Below are positions 10,292 to 21,482 of a DNA stretch of 64,000 nucleotides, piece after piece. The first letter of the stretch is position 1. Each line of letters begins with the position of its first letter. The notes beneath the pieces were generated by a model. The model did no database searches, was not told the origin of the DNA, and saw only the letters and a program-made list of their open reading frames with translations. This stretch comes from Lucinisca nassula (Eukaryota > Mollusca > Bivalvia > Lucinida > Lucinidae), in contig OY757014.1 in assembly GCA_963580285.1 (NCBI GenBank), forward strand, positions 97,943,372 through 98,007,371, given 5' to 3'. A program made the translations under genes and the position numbers.

Positions 10292-12983
10292 CATACCTGC
10301 CAACTTTTCAAATTTTTCATGGGGGAGATTCTTCCTGTAACGGCATTTTTCGATGGAATAAAGCGCGGTGAATATTTTCCCCAAAATTTCCATGGGGGAG
10401 ATTTTTTTTTCAAACTAGTAGACACACTCCAGTCCACTAGTACAATCAGAACCAGAGGACCAGTGGTCCTGAACGGCTCACCTGTCTGGTGACAATTTTC
10501 CTACTTAGATCAGCAGAAAATGTCATTTACCCTGCTCATAAATTTTAAAATGCCATCTCAATATTTGTTGGCATTTTAAAACTTATGAGCAGGGTAAATT
10601 TCATGCTGAAGTGAGTTGAGCATGAAAAAAGTTTTATAACCTCGGTGCCTGGCTCACAGAAAGGGAAAATATGAGGAACTGTCCATTGGACATAAATGGT
10701 ATACTGTATACAGAAGCAAATGAAACAAAAAGAAAACTTGTACTGGTCCCCTTTTTGTCTATTTTCAAGTAGAAAATAATAAAAAAAAAAACAATAACAA
10801 CCGACGTTTAAAACTATAAGCAGCCTTTATTTATTTATTTTTATTAAACTCTGCACAAAATGAAATAGTTATAAGAAAAATATATAAATATATAGTCGTG
10901 GTGGCTATCTTGGTCATGTGACCTAGACCATATTGGCAACTTTTCATCTTGGTCATGTGATCTAGACCGTATTGGCATTTTTTCATTTGTTCCAACTCAC
11001 AAAGGCTCCATATTAAATTTCACTTAAATTGGCTCAGCAGTTTTGGAGAAAAAAATATCTGAAATATGGATCCTGAATGACCTTGGTCTAAGGCCAATGA
11101 ATGACCTTGACCTTTCTCACCCATAGATCTTCATGTATTCAGTTACTTTACCTGATCTACAAATTTTGGTGACACTGTCTTCAATGGTTTCCTATAAATC
11201 CATTATTTTCACTTTGCCCCATGCAAAAGCCTAAGTCGGCAAATTTGACATTGCTGTAAAATAGGTCAAGGTCAACCCAGGGTCACCAGTTGTACAAACC
11301 ATGATGGGCCTGAGTACCATATGCTACATGCCAAGTTTCAAGGCCACTGGCGTTATGGTTCTGGAGAAGAAGATTTTTGAAGGCTTTTTACCATATATGG
11401 GCATGGCGGCCATCTTGGGTCTAAGGCCAATGAATGACCTTGACCTTTCTCACCCACAGATCTTCATGTATTCAGTTACTTTACCTGATCTACCAATTTT
11501 GGTGACACTGTCTTCAATGGTTTCCTATAAATCCATTATTTTACACTTTGCCCCATGCAAAAGCCTAAGTCGGCAAATTTGACATTGCTGTAAAATAGGT
11601 CACGGTCAACCCAGGGTCACCATTTGTACAAACCATGATGGGCCCCGAGTACCATATGCTACATGCCAAGTTTCAAGGCCAATGGCCTTATGGTTCTGGA
11701 GAAGAAGATTTTTGAAGGTTTTTTACCATATATGGGCATGGCGGCCATCTTGGGTCTAAGGCCAATGAATGACCTTGACCTTAATCACCCATAGATCTTC
11801 ATGTTTTCAGTTACTTTACCTGATCTACAAATTTTGGTGACACTGTCTTCAATGGTTTCCTATAAATCCATAATTTTCACTTTGCCCCATGCAAAAGCCT
11901 AAGTCGACAAATTTGACATTGCTGTAAAATAGGTCAAGGTCAACCCAGGGTCACCATTTGTACAAACCATGATGGGCCTGAGTACCATATGCTACATGCC
12001 AAGTTTCAAGGCCACTGGCCTTATGGTTCTAGAGAAGAAGATTTTTGAAGGCTTTTTACCATGTATGGGCATGGCGGCCATCTTGGTCATGTGATCCAGA
12101 CCCCGCGAACAAACTTTCGTTCCCCCATCCCACTGAGGCTCAATATGAAATTTGGCTTTGATTGGCCCTGCAGTATAGGAGAAGAAGATCTTTGAAAATG
12201 GTGGACGGACGGACGGATGACGGACGGACGGTCGACGGACCATGGCTATACTATAAGCTCACCTATGAGCCTAAAGGCTCAGGTGAGCTAAAAATTGCAT
12301 GGTTACATTCTATGTATTATGCAATAAATCACTGGTATAATACTTAAGCTTCAATAATTAACAGTATTTGCAATAACTAAAGATTGTCTGAATATATGAT
12401 CTGTCTGAAATTAGGTTCTTTTACTCAGAAACAGTTTTCATGCAATTGAATGAGTGCTTAATGTCTGACTATAACAGCCTTTATTTTGCAAAACAGTTGT
12501 TTCTGAAGTGTTAGAACACTCATTACCAAATAACATAACAATTGTTAGTTGGAGAGATAAAAACTACGATTTTCGTAGTCACGAAAATACGTGACATTGC
12601 TCATTCATAGGTAAATACTTACTTTCATTACATCTGGGAGAGATTAAATAATTGTTCAAACATACTTACATGAAAAGATCAGCAAAGGGCATCCCTGTTC
12701 ATGCTCATACAGATAGAAAACTGTTGGCAACTTGCATTTGTTTGTCTATCCTTTGGTTAAAAATAGTCAAAACAGCAGGTTTTTCCATCTCAAAAATAGA
12801 TAGTGAAGAAATCCAAGATATTCCAAATGACTACCCACAAACAATATGGCTGATAGAAATACAAAGCGTGAGGAGGTGGAAAAATCGTGATTTTTGCCTT
12901 ATTTTGGCAAACAAGATCGTGAGGTCAAAATGCATGGAAAAATCGCGAAACTCACTCCTAATGCGTGAAAGTTGGCAGGTATG
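10292..12983. mobile_element. 2.7-kb element M with 8-bp target duplication (hAT/P-like)
   Basis: Terminal inverted repeats CATACCTGCCAACTTTTCA (10292) and TGAAAGTTGGCAGGTATG (ending 12983), flanked by perfect ACTCAATA duplications at 10284-10291 and 12984-12991. An 8-bp TSD fits hAT- or P-type transposons. No transposase is recognisable; a 110-codon open frame at 12652-12984 is unassigned and overlaps the right TIR. The interior holds a later Helentron-like insertion at 10451-12291. Confidence 0.85.
10451..12291 (+). mobile_element. Helentron-like element with 333-bp array, inside M
   Basis: 5' end ACCAGAGGACCAGTGGTCC (hairpin) then GGCTCACCTGTC; 3' end GACGGACGG microsatellite, then AAGCTCACCTATGAGCC and GGCTCAGGTGAGCTAA. 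The first 290 bp match 37501-37790 almost exactly. Tandem units of about 334 bp are marked by CCATATATGGGCATGG at 11391, 11726 and 12059. It lies entirely inside element M. Confidence 0.85.
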
Positions 12984-13119
12984 ACTCAATATGTTGTTTG
13001 TTTTTAACTCTGTTATGGGAAATGCATGAATATGCTCGTTTTTATTTTTTATAGTAACTGAGTAATAGAAATTTCTTGTAGTAACTGAGTCATAGAAAAT
13101 GCAAAAATATGTTGTTGTT

Positions 13120-13330
13120 TGTGTCGCCCGTTTTGTTGTCTGCCGGTTACTTTAAAAGTCATTTTTGCAAACAGTGAGGACCCAGATCTGACTGCTCCTC
13201 TAGACTCTGGGTAAACACTGTTTGCCTGTATGCAAAAATATTTTTCCAAAGTTTGCAAGAAGATTCAGCAGACGACATAAGCAGACAACATTTTTAGATG
13301 TAGTTTTTCTCGGTGTCTTAAGGGTAACTA
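13120..13330 (+). mobile_element. Family B MITE
   Basis: CTGCCGGTTACTTTAAAAGT, core CCCAGATCTGACTGCTCCTC with a damaged second stem, then GCAGACGACATAAGCAGACA and GTCTTAAGGG. The left terminus is lost. Confidence 0.75.
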
Positions 13331-13453
13331 AGCCATGGGAAATGCAACAAAATATATTTTTACTGTTTTAACTCAAAGTAATGGGAAATGTAGATTATAT
13401 CTGTCTTTAAACCAAAAACGTATATTGCCCATGATTCTGGGTAAGTCCCATCA

Positions 13454-13757
13454 CGGCCCCTGCCCATCAGGGCTTGAAGAAATAGATGGGCTGCATGATG
13501 CTTCCACACAGAGCTGAAACTAACCCGCACCCGAGTACTGGTATACTGCTTAGATGATCTAAGCCTGCCCAGGCAAAGCGGTGGGAGTCAGACCGTCCAT
13601 GCTTACAAACCCTATTGGTTTCATTGGGTGGCAGGGCTTGAGATGTCATTTCATCTCAATGTTGGTTAAAAGTCCCACAAAACTGGAAGCAACATCTCCA
13701 AAATGACCTTTACAGTGTTGACGGGGACGTTAAACCACAAATCAAACAAACAAAACA
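13454..13757 (+). mobile_element. SINE1 with 11-bp TSD
   Basis: Flanked by AAGTCCCATCA at 13443-13453 and 13758-13768. It starts CGGCCCCTGCCCATCAGGG and ends GACGTTAAACCACAAATC plus an (A/C)-rich tail. Confidence 0.93.
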
Positions 13758-13901
13758 AAGTCCCATCAATACAAACCCCTTCTGTCCAGTTCTTTCCTTT
13801 TGGCTCCTGTTTGGACTGATCAAGTAATGTACAACAATTACCATAATTACCCTCATCTAAGTTGTGATATCAATTGCTGTAATTAGCTTCAAACAGGAAT
13901 T

Positions 13902-14087
13902 TACAGTCCAACCTGTATTAAGCAACCACCTTAGGGACGATCAAAATGTGCTTGCTTGAGACAGGTGCTTGCTTAATACAGGTGATTTTTTTTTGTTGTT
14001 GTTGTTGTTTTTTCTGGTACTGAATGCATGCTTGCTTAAGACAGGTTGCTTGCTTAATAGGTGGCCACTATAACAGGTTTTACTGTA
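13902..14087. mobile_element. Family R MITE (TA/CAGT type)
   Basis: TACAGTCCAACCTGTATTAA ... CAACAGGTTTTACTGTA-type ends, with internal repeats of CTTGCTTAAGACAGGT. A fragment of the same family lies at 30124-30190. Confidence 0.65.
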
Positions 14088-14139
14088 TTTATTTTATGAC
14101 CCGATTTGCACTTTATAGAGGAATAAATTATACACACAT

Positions 14140-14297
14140 ACCTCGCTTTAACACTGTTCATTATAACAGAGTTTTGCATATAACAAACTTGAAAGATGGA
14201 TCCCCAAAATAGATAGATTATATAGAAAAATGACCATAGATAGTCATTTTTCTATATGAGCTATACATTTGTTTTGGCTATAACTCAGTTGTTTGAC
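14140..14297. repeat. Family L palindromic repeat
   Basis: ACACTGTTCATTATAACAGA, then a stem ATAGAAAAATGACCATAG/ATAGTCATTTTTCTAT. Also seen at 45955 and 23240. Confidence 0.65.
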
Positions 14298-14627
14298 TAC
14301 CGTATTCGACCTATTTACCGCACCGTGCGCTTAGTTTTTTCAAAATTGTATAAAAATATTGTGGTGAAAAATCTACCTAATTAGCGCACACTCAATACGA
14401 AAAAAATACGAAAAAAAAAAGACTTCCAATATGATTATTTTATAGAGTTGAATTTCAGCATAGGGATTCACCATATATAAATATGATTGGCTGGGTCAAA
14501 GATGCAGCAAAACTCAATATGAATTTGTTGGGAGGTTACTGTAAAGTGTGCGCTTGTGTATTTTTTCCAGAAAAAGCTTGGGTGTGCGCTTATAGGAGCA
14601 TGTGCGGTAAATAGGTCGAATAGGGTA
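14298..14627. mobile_element. Family P MITE
   Basis: Inverted ends TACCGTATTCGACCTATTTA and GGTAAATAGGTCGAATAGGG. Internal AATTAGCGCACACT and GTTACTGTAAAGTGTGCGCT. A second copy of about 330 bp is at 22848-23176. Confidence 0.75.
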
Positions 14628-14659
14628 ATACAGTTTGTGCTTTGGACTACAAAAATAGT

Positions 14660-14942
14660 CATCACTAAAACATGCTTATATAATTTTGACCCCCTTGACC
14701 AACAATTTATATGATGGTAAACTGGGGTTTACAGGGGTAAACCTTATTTTTCTTATTTCTGCTCTAAAACATAGATTGTAAGTACTCGTTAGAACCGCCT
14801 CGATAAGGCGGTTCTAACCAGTTCCCACAATCTATATTTTGAGCAGAAATAAGAAAAATATCACAATTTTTCATCTTAAAATTTTCGTTTTTTTCGGCGG
14901 TAAAATTTACAATGTATTTGTATATGCATGTTTTCGTAATAG
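14660..14942 (+). mobile_element. Family C palindromic MITE
   Basis: Ends CATCACTAAAACATGCTTAT and ATATGCATGTTTTCGTAAT. The core is GTTAGAACCGCCTCGATAAG/GCGGTTCTAAC with flanking arms pairing over about 60 bp. Confidence 0.8.
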
Positions 14943-15047
14943 CTTACTGAGACACATCGTCCCAATATTTAGGGTAACTATAGCTTCTCAGTTTAACACA
15001 AACACAATGAACAACAAACAGTCTGGGAAATTAGTACTATTTCTCCC

Positions 15048-15260
15048 TTAACCTTTACCCTGCTGTAGGCGACAAGCCCTATCTTTGCAAACAGTGTAGA
15101 TCCAGATCAGATGGCTTCTGAAGAAGCCATCTGATCAGGATCTACACAGTTTGACATTCAGTTTATGAATATGTAGAATTAAGCTGCATCAAGTAATCTG
15201 ATTGGTTCAAAGTCAGAAATGAGTGTGGCTTAATTGAATATTCAGCAGGTTAAAGGTTAA
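15048..15260 (+). mobile_element. Family A MITE
   Basis: TTAA at 15048 and 15257; TACCCTGCTG ... ATTCAGCAGG ends; perfect central stem GATGGCTTCTGAAGAAGCCA. Confidence 0.9.
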
Positions 15261-15334
15261 CCACATTACCCTGACCATTGGTTAAAGTTCCTAGGGGTGC
15301 AAGAAAATCTAGGTTTCCTTATTCTCATCACAAA

Positions 15335-15470
15335 ATGGATGCTTCAAAGCTCCAAATATGGAGGCATATATGGACTGTTTTCCTTATTTCTTGTTGGAAA
15401 CATTTGTTGTGGGAACTTGTTAGAATCGCCTTGATGATGTAGTTTTTCTCGCCGTCTGAAGCGTTAGTTT
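15335..15470. repeat. Fused fragments of families K and B
   Basis: GTTAGAATCGCCTTGATGA (K-like core half) runs directly into TGTAGTTTTTCTCGCCGTCT (family B right arm). Confidence 0.45.
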
Positions 15471-15588
15471 GTATTGCTAGACTTGTACAATACAACCAGT
15501 TTCTGTAGCATACATTTCAAGATGTTTGCTAGTCTGTGGTTAGATTAGCAGGCCAATTTGTGACTAATCTGGTCGCAAACCCCAAAAA

Positions 15589-15630
15589 CTTTTTTTTTTT
15601 TTTGGTGAAGGGGGTGGGGGGGGGGGGACC
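15589..15630. repeat. T-rich then G-rich low-complexity tract
   Basis: A run of T followed by GGTGAAGG and a run of 12 G. Confidence 0.9.
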
Positions 15631-15669
15631 CCTCGAGTCACTACACCATTCAGGTGACCTTATTTCCAA

Positions 15670-16576
15670 ACAAGAGCACCGCAAGCGGGTGCCAACGCTC
15701 GTCTGCAGTTTCTTTTAGAAAACAAAAGTTCTAAGTCAAATCAAATTGCAAGATGGAGTTATAAAACTTGTAGGGAATGTAGCTCTTGTGATGGTGAGTA
15801 TGTGTATGAAGTTTCATGAAGGTAGGCCAAATACTTTTGGAAATATGGTCAAGGTTAAGTTTTTTGGTTAATTTTTCGAAAAATAGGTCAAAGTTCAAAG
15901 GTCAAGGTCACAGGTAAAAAAGCGTGGTATGACTGAAAAGGTCTTGTCCCAAGGAACATTCATGTGAAGTTGGAAGGCTCTGTTGTGAATAGTATTGAAA
16001 TAAGAGACAAAAACAATTAAAAAAAAACGGAGAGAAAAGGGGAGATAATTCAATCAAATTGCAAGATGGAGTTATAAAACTTGTAGGGAATGTAGCTCTT
16101 GTGATGGTGAGTATGTGTATGAAGTTTCATGAAGATAGGCCAAATACTTTTGGAAATATGGTCAAGGTTAAGGTTTTCGGTTAAATTTTCGAAAAATAGG
16201 TCAAAGTTCAAAGGTCAAGGTCACAGATCAAAAGGTGTGGTATCACTGAAAAGGTCTTGTCCCAAGGAACATTCATGTGAAGTTTGAAGGCTCTGTTGTG
16301 AATAGTATTAAAATGAGAGCAAAAAATGTGTTTCAGAAAAAAATTGGAAAAGGGGAGATAATTCAGCCAAAATCAACAATGTTGTTATGGTCCTTGGTCA
16401 AAATGTAGCTCTTGTGATGATGAGTGTGTGTATGAAGTTTCATGAGGCTAGGTCTAATACTTTTTAAGTTATAGCCAAGGTTAAGTTTTTTTTTGGAACG
16501 ACGCAGGACGACAACACAGACGCCGGAGTGATGACAATAGCTCGAAAGTTTTTTTTTCAAAAAACAGAGGAGCTAA
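15670..16576 (+). mobile_element. Helentron-like element with about 312-bp units
   Basis: 5' ACAAGAGCACCGCAAGCGGG (hairpin GCACCGC/GCGGGTGC), two near-identical units starting GCAAGATGGAGTTATAAAAC about 312 bp apart, then a third partial unit. The 3' end is GACGACGCAGGACGACAACA, AATAGCTCGAAAG and AGGAGCTAA. The 5' signature is shared with 27942. Confidence 0.75.
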
Positions 16577-16806
16577 GTAACTCAAAAAAGGCTGTATCAA
16601 TGCGCTTTAAAACATAGGTCAGAACTTTCATCGCCATATCAACCTACCATTTCCTTTCACAATGGGCTCATAATTATGCTACTTAACTTTTACCGCTTTC
16701 TGGGCTAATTCATCAGAACCAGCATGATAAGCATTAAGGGAGATAATAACTATTTAATGTGAACATTCTAAGGAAATTATAACTCATTAAGGGAGATAAT
16801 AACTAT

Positions 16807-17019
16807 TTTACTCTTATCATGCTGTTCACGAAAACCCCTATCTTTGCAAACAGTGTAGATCCAGATCAGATGGCTTCTGAAGAAGCCATCTGATCAGGAT
16901 CTACACTGTTCGACATTCAGTTTATGAATTTGTAGGAATAAATTACATCAAGTAATCTGATTGGTGCAAAGTCAGAAATTTGTGTGGCTAATTTGAATAT
17001 TCAGCAGGACAAGGGTTAA
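16807..17019 (+). mobile_element. Family A MITE
   Basis: Left end decayed (TTTACTCTTATCATGCTG), right end AGCAGGACAAGGGTTAA intact, perfect core stem. It lies 120 bp downstream of the exon at 17140-17247. Confidence 0.88.
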
Positions 17020-17139
17020 TGTGACCATTCTAAGGAAATTATAACTATGTGACAGTTAATCGAAAAACTAAATAATACACCCAGGAATAAACATAGTGAT
17101 ATGTGTATATGGAACCATGCATACGCTGTCCTCATTTAC

Positions 17140-17247
17140 CTTCCCAGCATTTGATGTGCTCGGCGACACAACAGGTTTGGGTGGAACTGGGGGCTTAGCT
17201 CCTGACCTTCTGGCCCCTTTGTCCTTTTCGGGACTTGTTTTAGGGGT
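17140..17247 (-). CDS. MPDZ: MPDZ/PATJ-like gene, exon 7 of window (Pro/Lys-rich linker)
   Basis: A 108-nt, 36-codon exon, phase 0 on both sides, acceptor TCATCAG and donor GTAAAT. It encodes TPKTSPEKDKGARRSGAKPP and then a PPxPPKP-type motif and VVSPSTSNAGK: a basic, proline-rich linker that could bind SH3 domains (inference). It is called from flanking splice signals, codon phase with the exons on either side, and composition. No domain is present, so confidence is lower than for the PDZ exons. Confidence 0.72.
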
Positions 17248-17337
17248 CTGATGAAAAGCAAGCTGGACAAAGTGAAATATAAAACAAATAATGAATAGTC
17301 ATTTAAGCTGCTAGGACAATTAAATGTAATTTCTAAG

Positions 17338-17698
17338 TACAGTAAAACTTCGATGGCTCGAACATCGATGGCTCGTTTACAATGGCTGAGTTGAACCCGT
17401 TCTTGAGACCGCAGGGAGATCCTCCAAAATACGATATAGGGGTAATTTAGGAAGATTTTCTTCATTTATCTTGCAAATGTATGCTGTGTGTACTCATTAG
17501 AATCGCCTCAATGAGGCGATTCTAATGAGTACACACAACGTACATTTATAATACAGAACACTGAAAAGATATCCACAATTATCTCCATTATGCCTCCTGG
17601 TATGGCACTAATAGTATCCCTCTGTGGCTCGAACTACCGCTGTCTCGAACAAATTTTCATGGTCCCAAAGTGGTTCGAGCCATCGAAGTTCGACTGTA
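17338..17698 (+). mobile_element. Family F MITE, complete
   Basis: TACAGTAAAACTTCGATGGC ... GCCATCGAAGTTCGACTGTA inverted ends, with central palindrome TTAGAATCGCCTCAATGAGG and CGATTCTAATGAGTACAC. Confidence 0.88.
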
Positions 17699-17783
17699 CA
17701 TATCTCAATCCCTGGAAGGGGCAGAAGTGTTCTAATGTCCTAATTACTTCCTGTCCTACTTGGCATACCAAATACTTTTCCTG

Positions 17784-18011
17784 TTAACCCATTCTGTACC
17801 AAATGAAATCTTCCTCCTTATATAAAGCAGGAGTTTATTTCAAAATTGAGGGGTGACAAGTTGTGTTTTCTTCAAAACTTACCTGGAAAATGGCTGAACC
17901 TTTTGCAAATAGTGTAGGTCCTGATCAAACGCCGTGTTCTGCGGCGTCTGATCTGGGCCTGCACAGTTTGCCAATTACCCGTTTAGGGGTTTGCAGTACA
18001 AAATGGGTTAA
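17784..18011 (-). mobile_element. Family H MITE, reverse
   Basis: TTAA at 17784 and 18008; CCCATTCTGTACCAAATG ... CAGTACAAAATGGG ends. The core is CTGATCAAACGCCGTGTTCT/GCGGCGTCTGATC, which is family G-like rather than H-like. Confidence 0.8.
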
Positions 18012-18042
18012 ACATCAAGATCGACTAAAATAAACAACAACC

Positions 18043-18265
18043 ACTTTATAACACTCTTCTTTATTACATGGTTTTGGATATAACAACATTTACTGAGGGA
18101 CCCCATAAAAGGTGATTTTTCTATATAATCTTTGAATTTTCATTGGATATAACATTGTTGTTTAGCTAACACTGTTGCTTTTTTGGACCTCAACAACCAC
18201 CAAGCTAACAGGTCCATGTAATGAATGCCCCAAAAATCCCACTTTATTATTGCAAAAAGTGGGGT
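18043..18265. repeat. Family L repeat and adjoining C/K-type fragment
   Basis: TTTATAACACTCTTCTTTAT and GTTTTGGATATAAC match family L. AAAGTGGGGTTTACAAGG resembles the arm of families C/K. Confidence 0.5.
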
Positions 18266-18274
18266 TTACAAGGA

Positions 18275-18626
18275 CATAGTCGAACTTCAATGGCTCGAAC
18301 ACCTTTGGGACCATGAAAATCTGTTTGAGACAGGGGTAGTTCGAGCCACTGAGGGCTACTACCAGGAGGCATAACGACATACTTCAGGACATCTTTTTAT
18401 GTGTTCTATAATGAAAAATGTATGCTGTGTGTACTCATTAGAATCGCCTCATCGAGGCGATTCTAATGAGTACACACAGCATACATTTGCAAGATAAAAG
18501 AAGAAAATATCCTAATTTTTACTCTTCCTTTATTACTTACAGAAGTTCCCTAGGGACTCAAGAACGGGTTCGACTAAGCCATGATAAACGAGCCATCGGT
18601 ATTCGAGCCATCAAAGTTCTACTGTA
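18275..18626 (-). mobile_element. Family F MITE, reverse
   Basis: Ends CATAGTCGAACTTCAATGGC and GCCATCAAAGTTCTACTGTA, central palindrome TTAGAATCGCCTCATCGAGG. Inverted relative to 17338 and 18723. Confidence 0.85.
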
Positions 18627-18722
18627 CAATATTTTTCTTATTTTTGCTCAAAAACATAGATTATGGGTACTCGACTCATTGAGGCAGTTCTAACAAGCTG
18701 TTTGGGACAGAAATAAAACAAT

Positions 18723-19072
18723 TACAGTAGAACTTCGATGGCTCGAACACCGATGGCTCGTTTACCATGGATGTGTCGAACCCATTCTTGAGCCCCTAGC
18801 GAAATCCTCTTCATAAGAAATAGTGGGGGATAATAAAGATTATTTTAGACTTTTATCTTGCAAATGTATGCTGTGTGTACTCATTAGAATCGCCTCGATG
18901 AGGCGATTCTAATGAGTACACGCAGCATACATTTTCATTATAGAACACCGAAAATATGTCTAAAAGTATCTCGTTATGCCTCCTGACAGTAACCTCAGTG
19001 GCTCGAACTACCCCTGTCTCGAACAGATTTTCGAGGTCCGAAAGGTGTTCGAGCCATTGAAGTTTGACTGTA
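18723..19072 (+). mobile_element. Family F MITE
   Basis: TACAGTAGAACTTCGATGGC ... GAGCCATTGAAGTTTGACTG. Three F copies lie within 1.75 kb, alternating in orientation. Confidence 0.88.
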
Positions 19073-19257
19073 TCACAAATTTTCATACGAAAAATGCTAT
19101 TTTTGGAGATATGAAAAACGCCATTTTAGAGCATGGGGGCGTTAACATAATGAGCGTTATAAAGAGGTTGTAGTATAATACTTCACAATCATAAGAATAT
19201 TATAATGAGACAGCTAATTTTTATGAAGGAATTGAAAAAAGAAAACAACACATCGCT

Positions 19258-19459
19258 TTAACCCATTGCATGCCGGAAACCCCTAAAGGGGTACCTTGGC
19301 AAACAGTGCAGGCCAAGATCAGATGCCACAGAATGCTGTTTGCCATTCCCTTTGCACCTTTTGGACTCCTTTCTGGATCATAATACAAATTTATTAAATT
19401 TTTTGAAGAATTACAGCAAGTTCTCAAGGTGTTCGAACTTTTAGGATTTTTACCGTACA
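19258..19459. mobile_element. Chimeric MITE: family G arm joined to family I arm
   Basis: Left: TTAA + CCCATTGCATGCCGGAAACC + GGTACCTTGGCAAACAGTGC, a reversed G end. Right: CTGTTTGCCATTCCCTTTGC ... GGACTCCTTTCTGGATC, family I. The join falls in the hairpin core, which is reduced to CAGATGCCACAGAATG. Confidence 0.7.
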
Positions 19460-19464
19460 TGCTT

Positions 19465-19556
19465 ACATGCTCCTTATGGCAACTCTGGTCAAGTTTGGTT
19501 CAACCATGGATGTTCAACCAAACATATCCAAACTCAGCATAAGGAGCATAATTTGC
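19465..19556. repeat. Inverted repeat, about 90 bp
   Basis: ATGCTCCTTATG pairs with CATAAGGAGCAT, and GTTTGGTTCAACCATGG with ATGTTCAACCAAAC. No other copy seen. Confidence 0.7.
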
Positions 19557-19578
19557 CACAATAATGGCACAATGTCAG

Positions 19579-19815
19579 TAGCCCATTGTATGCTAGTGGA
19601 CTCTTCCACTTCTATATGTTCATTTGTTGGACTAGTCCATTTGTCATATAAGGGGTGGTAGGCCTATTTTTCCATTTTTATTCTATTTTTGACAGACAAT
19701 TCTGTTAGCAAATAGTGCAGTCCCTGATCAGATGCAGCGTTCTGCGGCATCTGATCTGGGCCTCCACTGTTTGCCAAGGTACCCCTTTAGGGGTTTCCTG
19801 CATGCAATGGGTTAG
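19579..19815 (+). mobile_element. Family G MITE
   Basis: CCCATTGTATGCTAGTGGAC ... CTGCATGCAATGGG; core GATCAGATGCAGCGTTCTGC/GGCATCTGATC. Confidence 0.85.
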
Positions 19816-20074
19816 ACATTCAATTTTAATCATAAAATCAAGTTGCAGATTTTATTTTCTCTGAAAAAAAAAAATTCTGCCTGAAAATTTCTGTGATTTA
19901 TCATGGGTTCAGAGATACTTAAACTTTAAAACCATTGTTAAAAACCAGTGTTAAAACCATTCTAAAACCCATGCAGAAATTAAATATGAGACCAAAAAAA
20001 TTAAAAAACTTCCCTAAAGACAACATTTAACACAACAACAATGCAAAGCAATAGTCACACATCAAATTGATGTC

Positions 20075-20190
20075 TTGTTATAACACTACTTGTTTTGAAC
20101 ACGTTTTGAATATAACACGACCATGCCATGCCTCCTAAATGTTCATTTCACTATATGTTCTATTATGGATATAACAGGGTCTCATAATGA
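20075..20190. repeat. Family L repeat fragment
   Basis: TTATAACACTACTTGTTTTG ... ATGGATATAACAGGG. Confidence 0.45.
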
Positions 20191-20214
20191 CATGGTAGTT
20201 TGCAGGACTCCCAA

Positions 20215-20960
20215 GAGTAGCATTTAAGGGTAGACCCCTATTGAGCAAATTCTTTCCTTTAACAGTTGCCCCCTATTGAGCAAATTCTTTCCTTTAAAAG
20301 CAGACCCGTATTGTACAAATTCTTTCCTTTAAGAGTAGGCCCTTATTAAGCAAATTCTTCCCTTAAGAGTAAGCCCCTATTGAGCATTATTTTTTCTTCC
20401 TTTAAGAGTAGACCACTACTGAGCAAATTCTTTCCTTTAAAAGTTGACTCCTATTGAGCTAATTCTTTCCTTTAAGAGTAGACCCCTATTGAGCAAATTC
20501 TTTCCTTTAAAAATAGACCCCTATGGAGCAGATTCATTCCTTTAAGAGTAGACCCCTAGTGAGCAAATTCATTCCTTTAGGAGTAGGCCCCATAGTGAGC
20601 AATTTCTTTCCTTGAAGAGTAGACCCCTAGTGAGCAAATTCTTTCCTTTAAGAGTAGACTATTGAGCAAAGTCTTTCCTTTATGGGGAATGGGAACACCT
20701 GGCAGATTTTTCCACCATTTTTCAAAGGTAGACAACTTCAGGACTTCCTGTCCGCTTTCCAATATTCCCCGGTGACCAAAAAGGGGTCTACACTTAAAGG
20801 AAAGAATTTGTATCTCAGGAGCAAATTCTTTCCGAGTGGACCCCCATTGACATGGGAGACAAAAATACATTTGCAGGAGTTGGCTCCCCTGAAGGTGTTC
20901 CCAGTCCCCTTACAAGAAGACCCTATTGAGCAAATTCTTTCCTTTAAAAGTAGATCCCTA
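20215..20960 (+). repeat. 35-bp tandem array (minisatellite)
   Basis: Unit GAGCAAATTCTTTCCTTTAA + GAGTAGACCCCTATT, 35 bp where clean (landmarks 20462 and 20497). About 13 units to 20690, then scattered diverged units to 20960. Open frames across it on both strands are products of the repeat and are not called as genes. Confidence 0.9.
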
Positions 20961-21284
20961 TTGATAAGGGAGACATTTTTATCTGAAAGAGTTATCTCTC
21001 TTGAAGGATTATGTCTTCACCTTAACCAAGGTGAAATACTCGACCTCCAACTCTAATCTCAAAGGTTAATTATTTAGAGTTCTTTTAGAGTGACATTCCT
21101 TTGAATATTGAAAGAAAAATAATGTACATTTTCAGATGTTGACTACTTGAAACACTATGAATGTATTTCAAGTTTCTTTTACCAATTAAACATTTCTGGA
21201 AAATATAATACAGTCTGCATTTTGATGTTTTTTTTGCTAACTTCTAAAACAAAATTAAATGCATGAAAATAAATCCAAAAGCTT

Positions 21285-21482
21285 TTAACCCTTGTCCTGC
21301 TGAGCCTGGATATGCCTTATTTCCAAACACTGAAGATCCAGATCAGATGGCATCTGATCAGGATCTGCATTGTTTGCCATTCAGATTGTGAATTTGTTGC
21401 AATAATTTGCACAAAGTAATCTGATTCGTTGATAATCGGTGGTGGGCGTGGCATATGAATATTCAGCAGGACAAGGGTTTAA
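21285..21482 (+). mobile_element. Family A MITE
   Basis: TTAACCCTTGTCCTGCTGAG ... ATTCAGCAGGACAAGGG; short core GATGGCATCTGATCAGGATC. It lies 137 bp below the exon 21620-22468 and is inverted relative to the copy above that exon. Confidence 0.9.

Noticed and set aside
12652..12984. 110-codon plus-strand frame in element M
   Set aside because: Runs into the terminal inverted repeat of M, no transposase motif seen, composition like surrounding AT-rich DNA. Not called as a gene.
17136..17465. 109-codon minus-strand frame covering exon 7
   Set aside because: It reads the exon in the wrong frame; the phase-0 frame consistent with neighbouring exons is a different one.
20577..21056. Open frames of 97 and 124 codons on opposite strands
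   Set aside because: They lie in the 35-bp tandem array and its diverged tail; the translations are repeats of the minisatellite unit.
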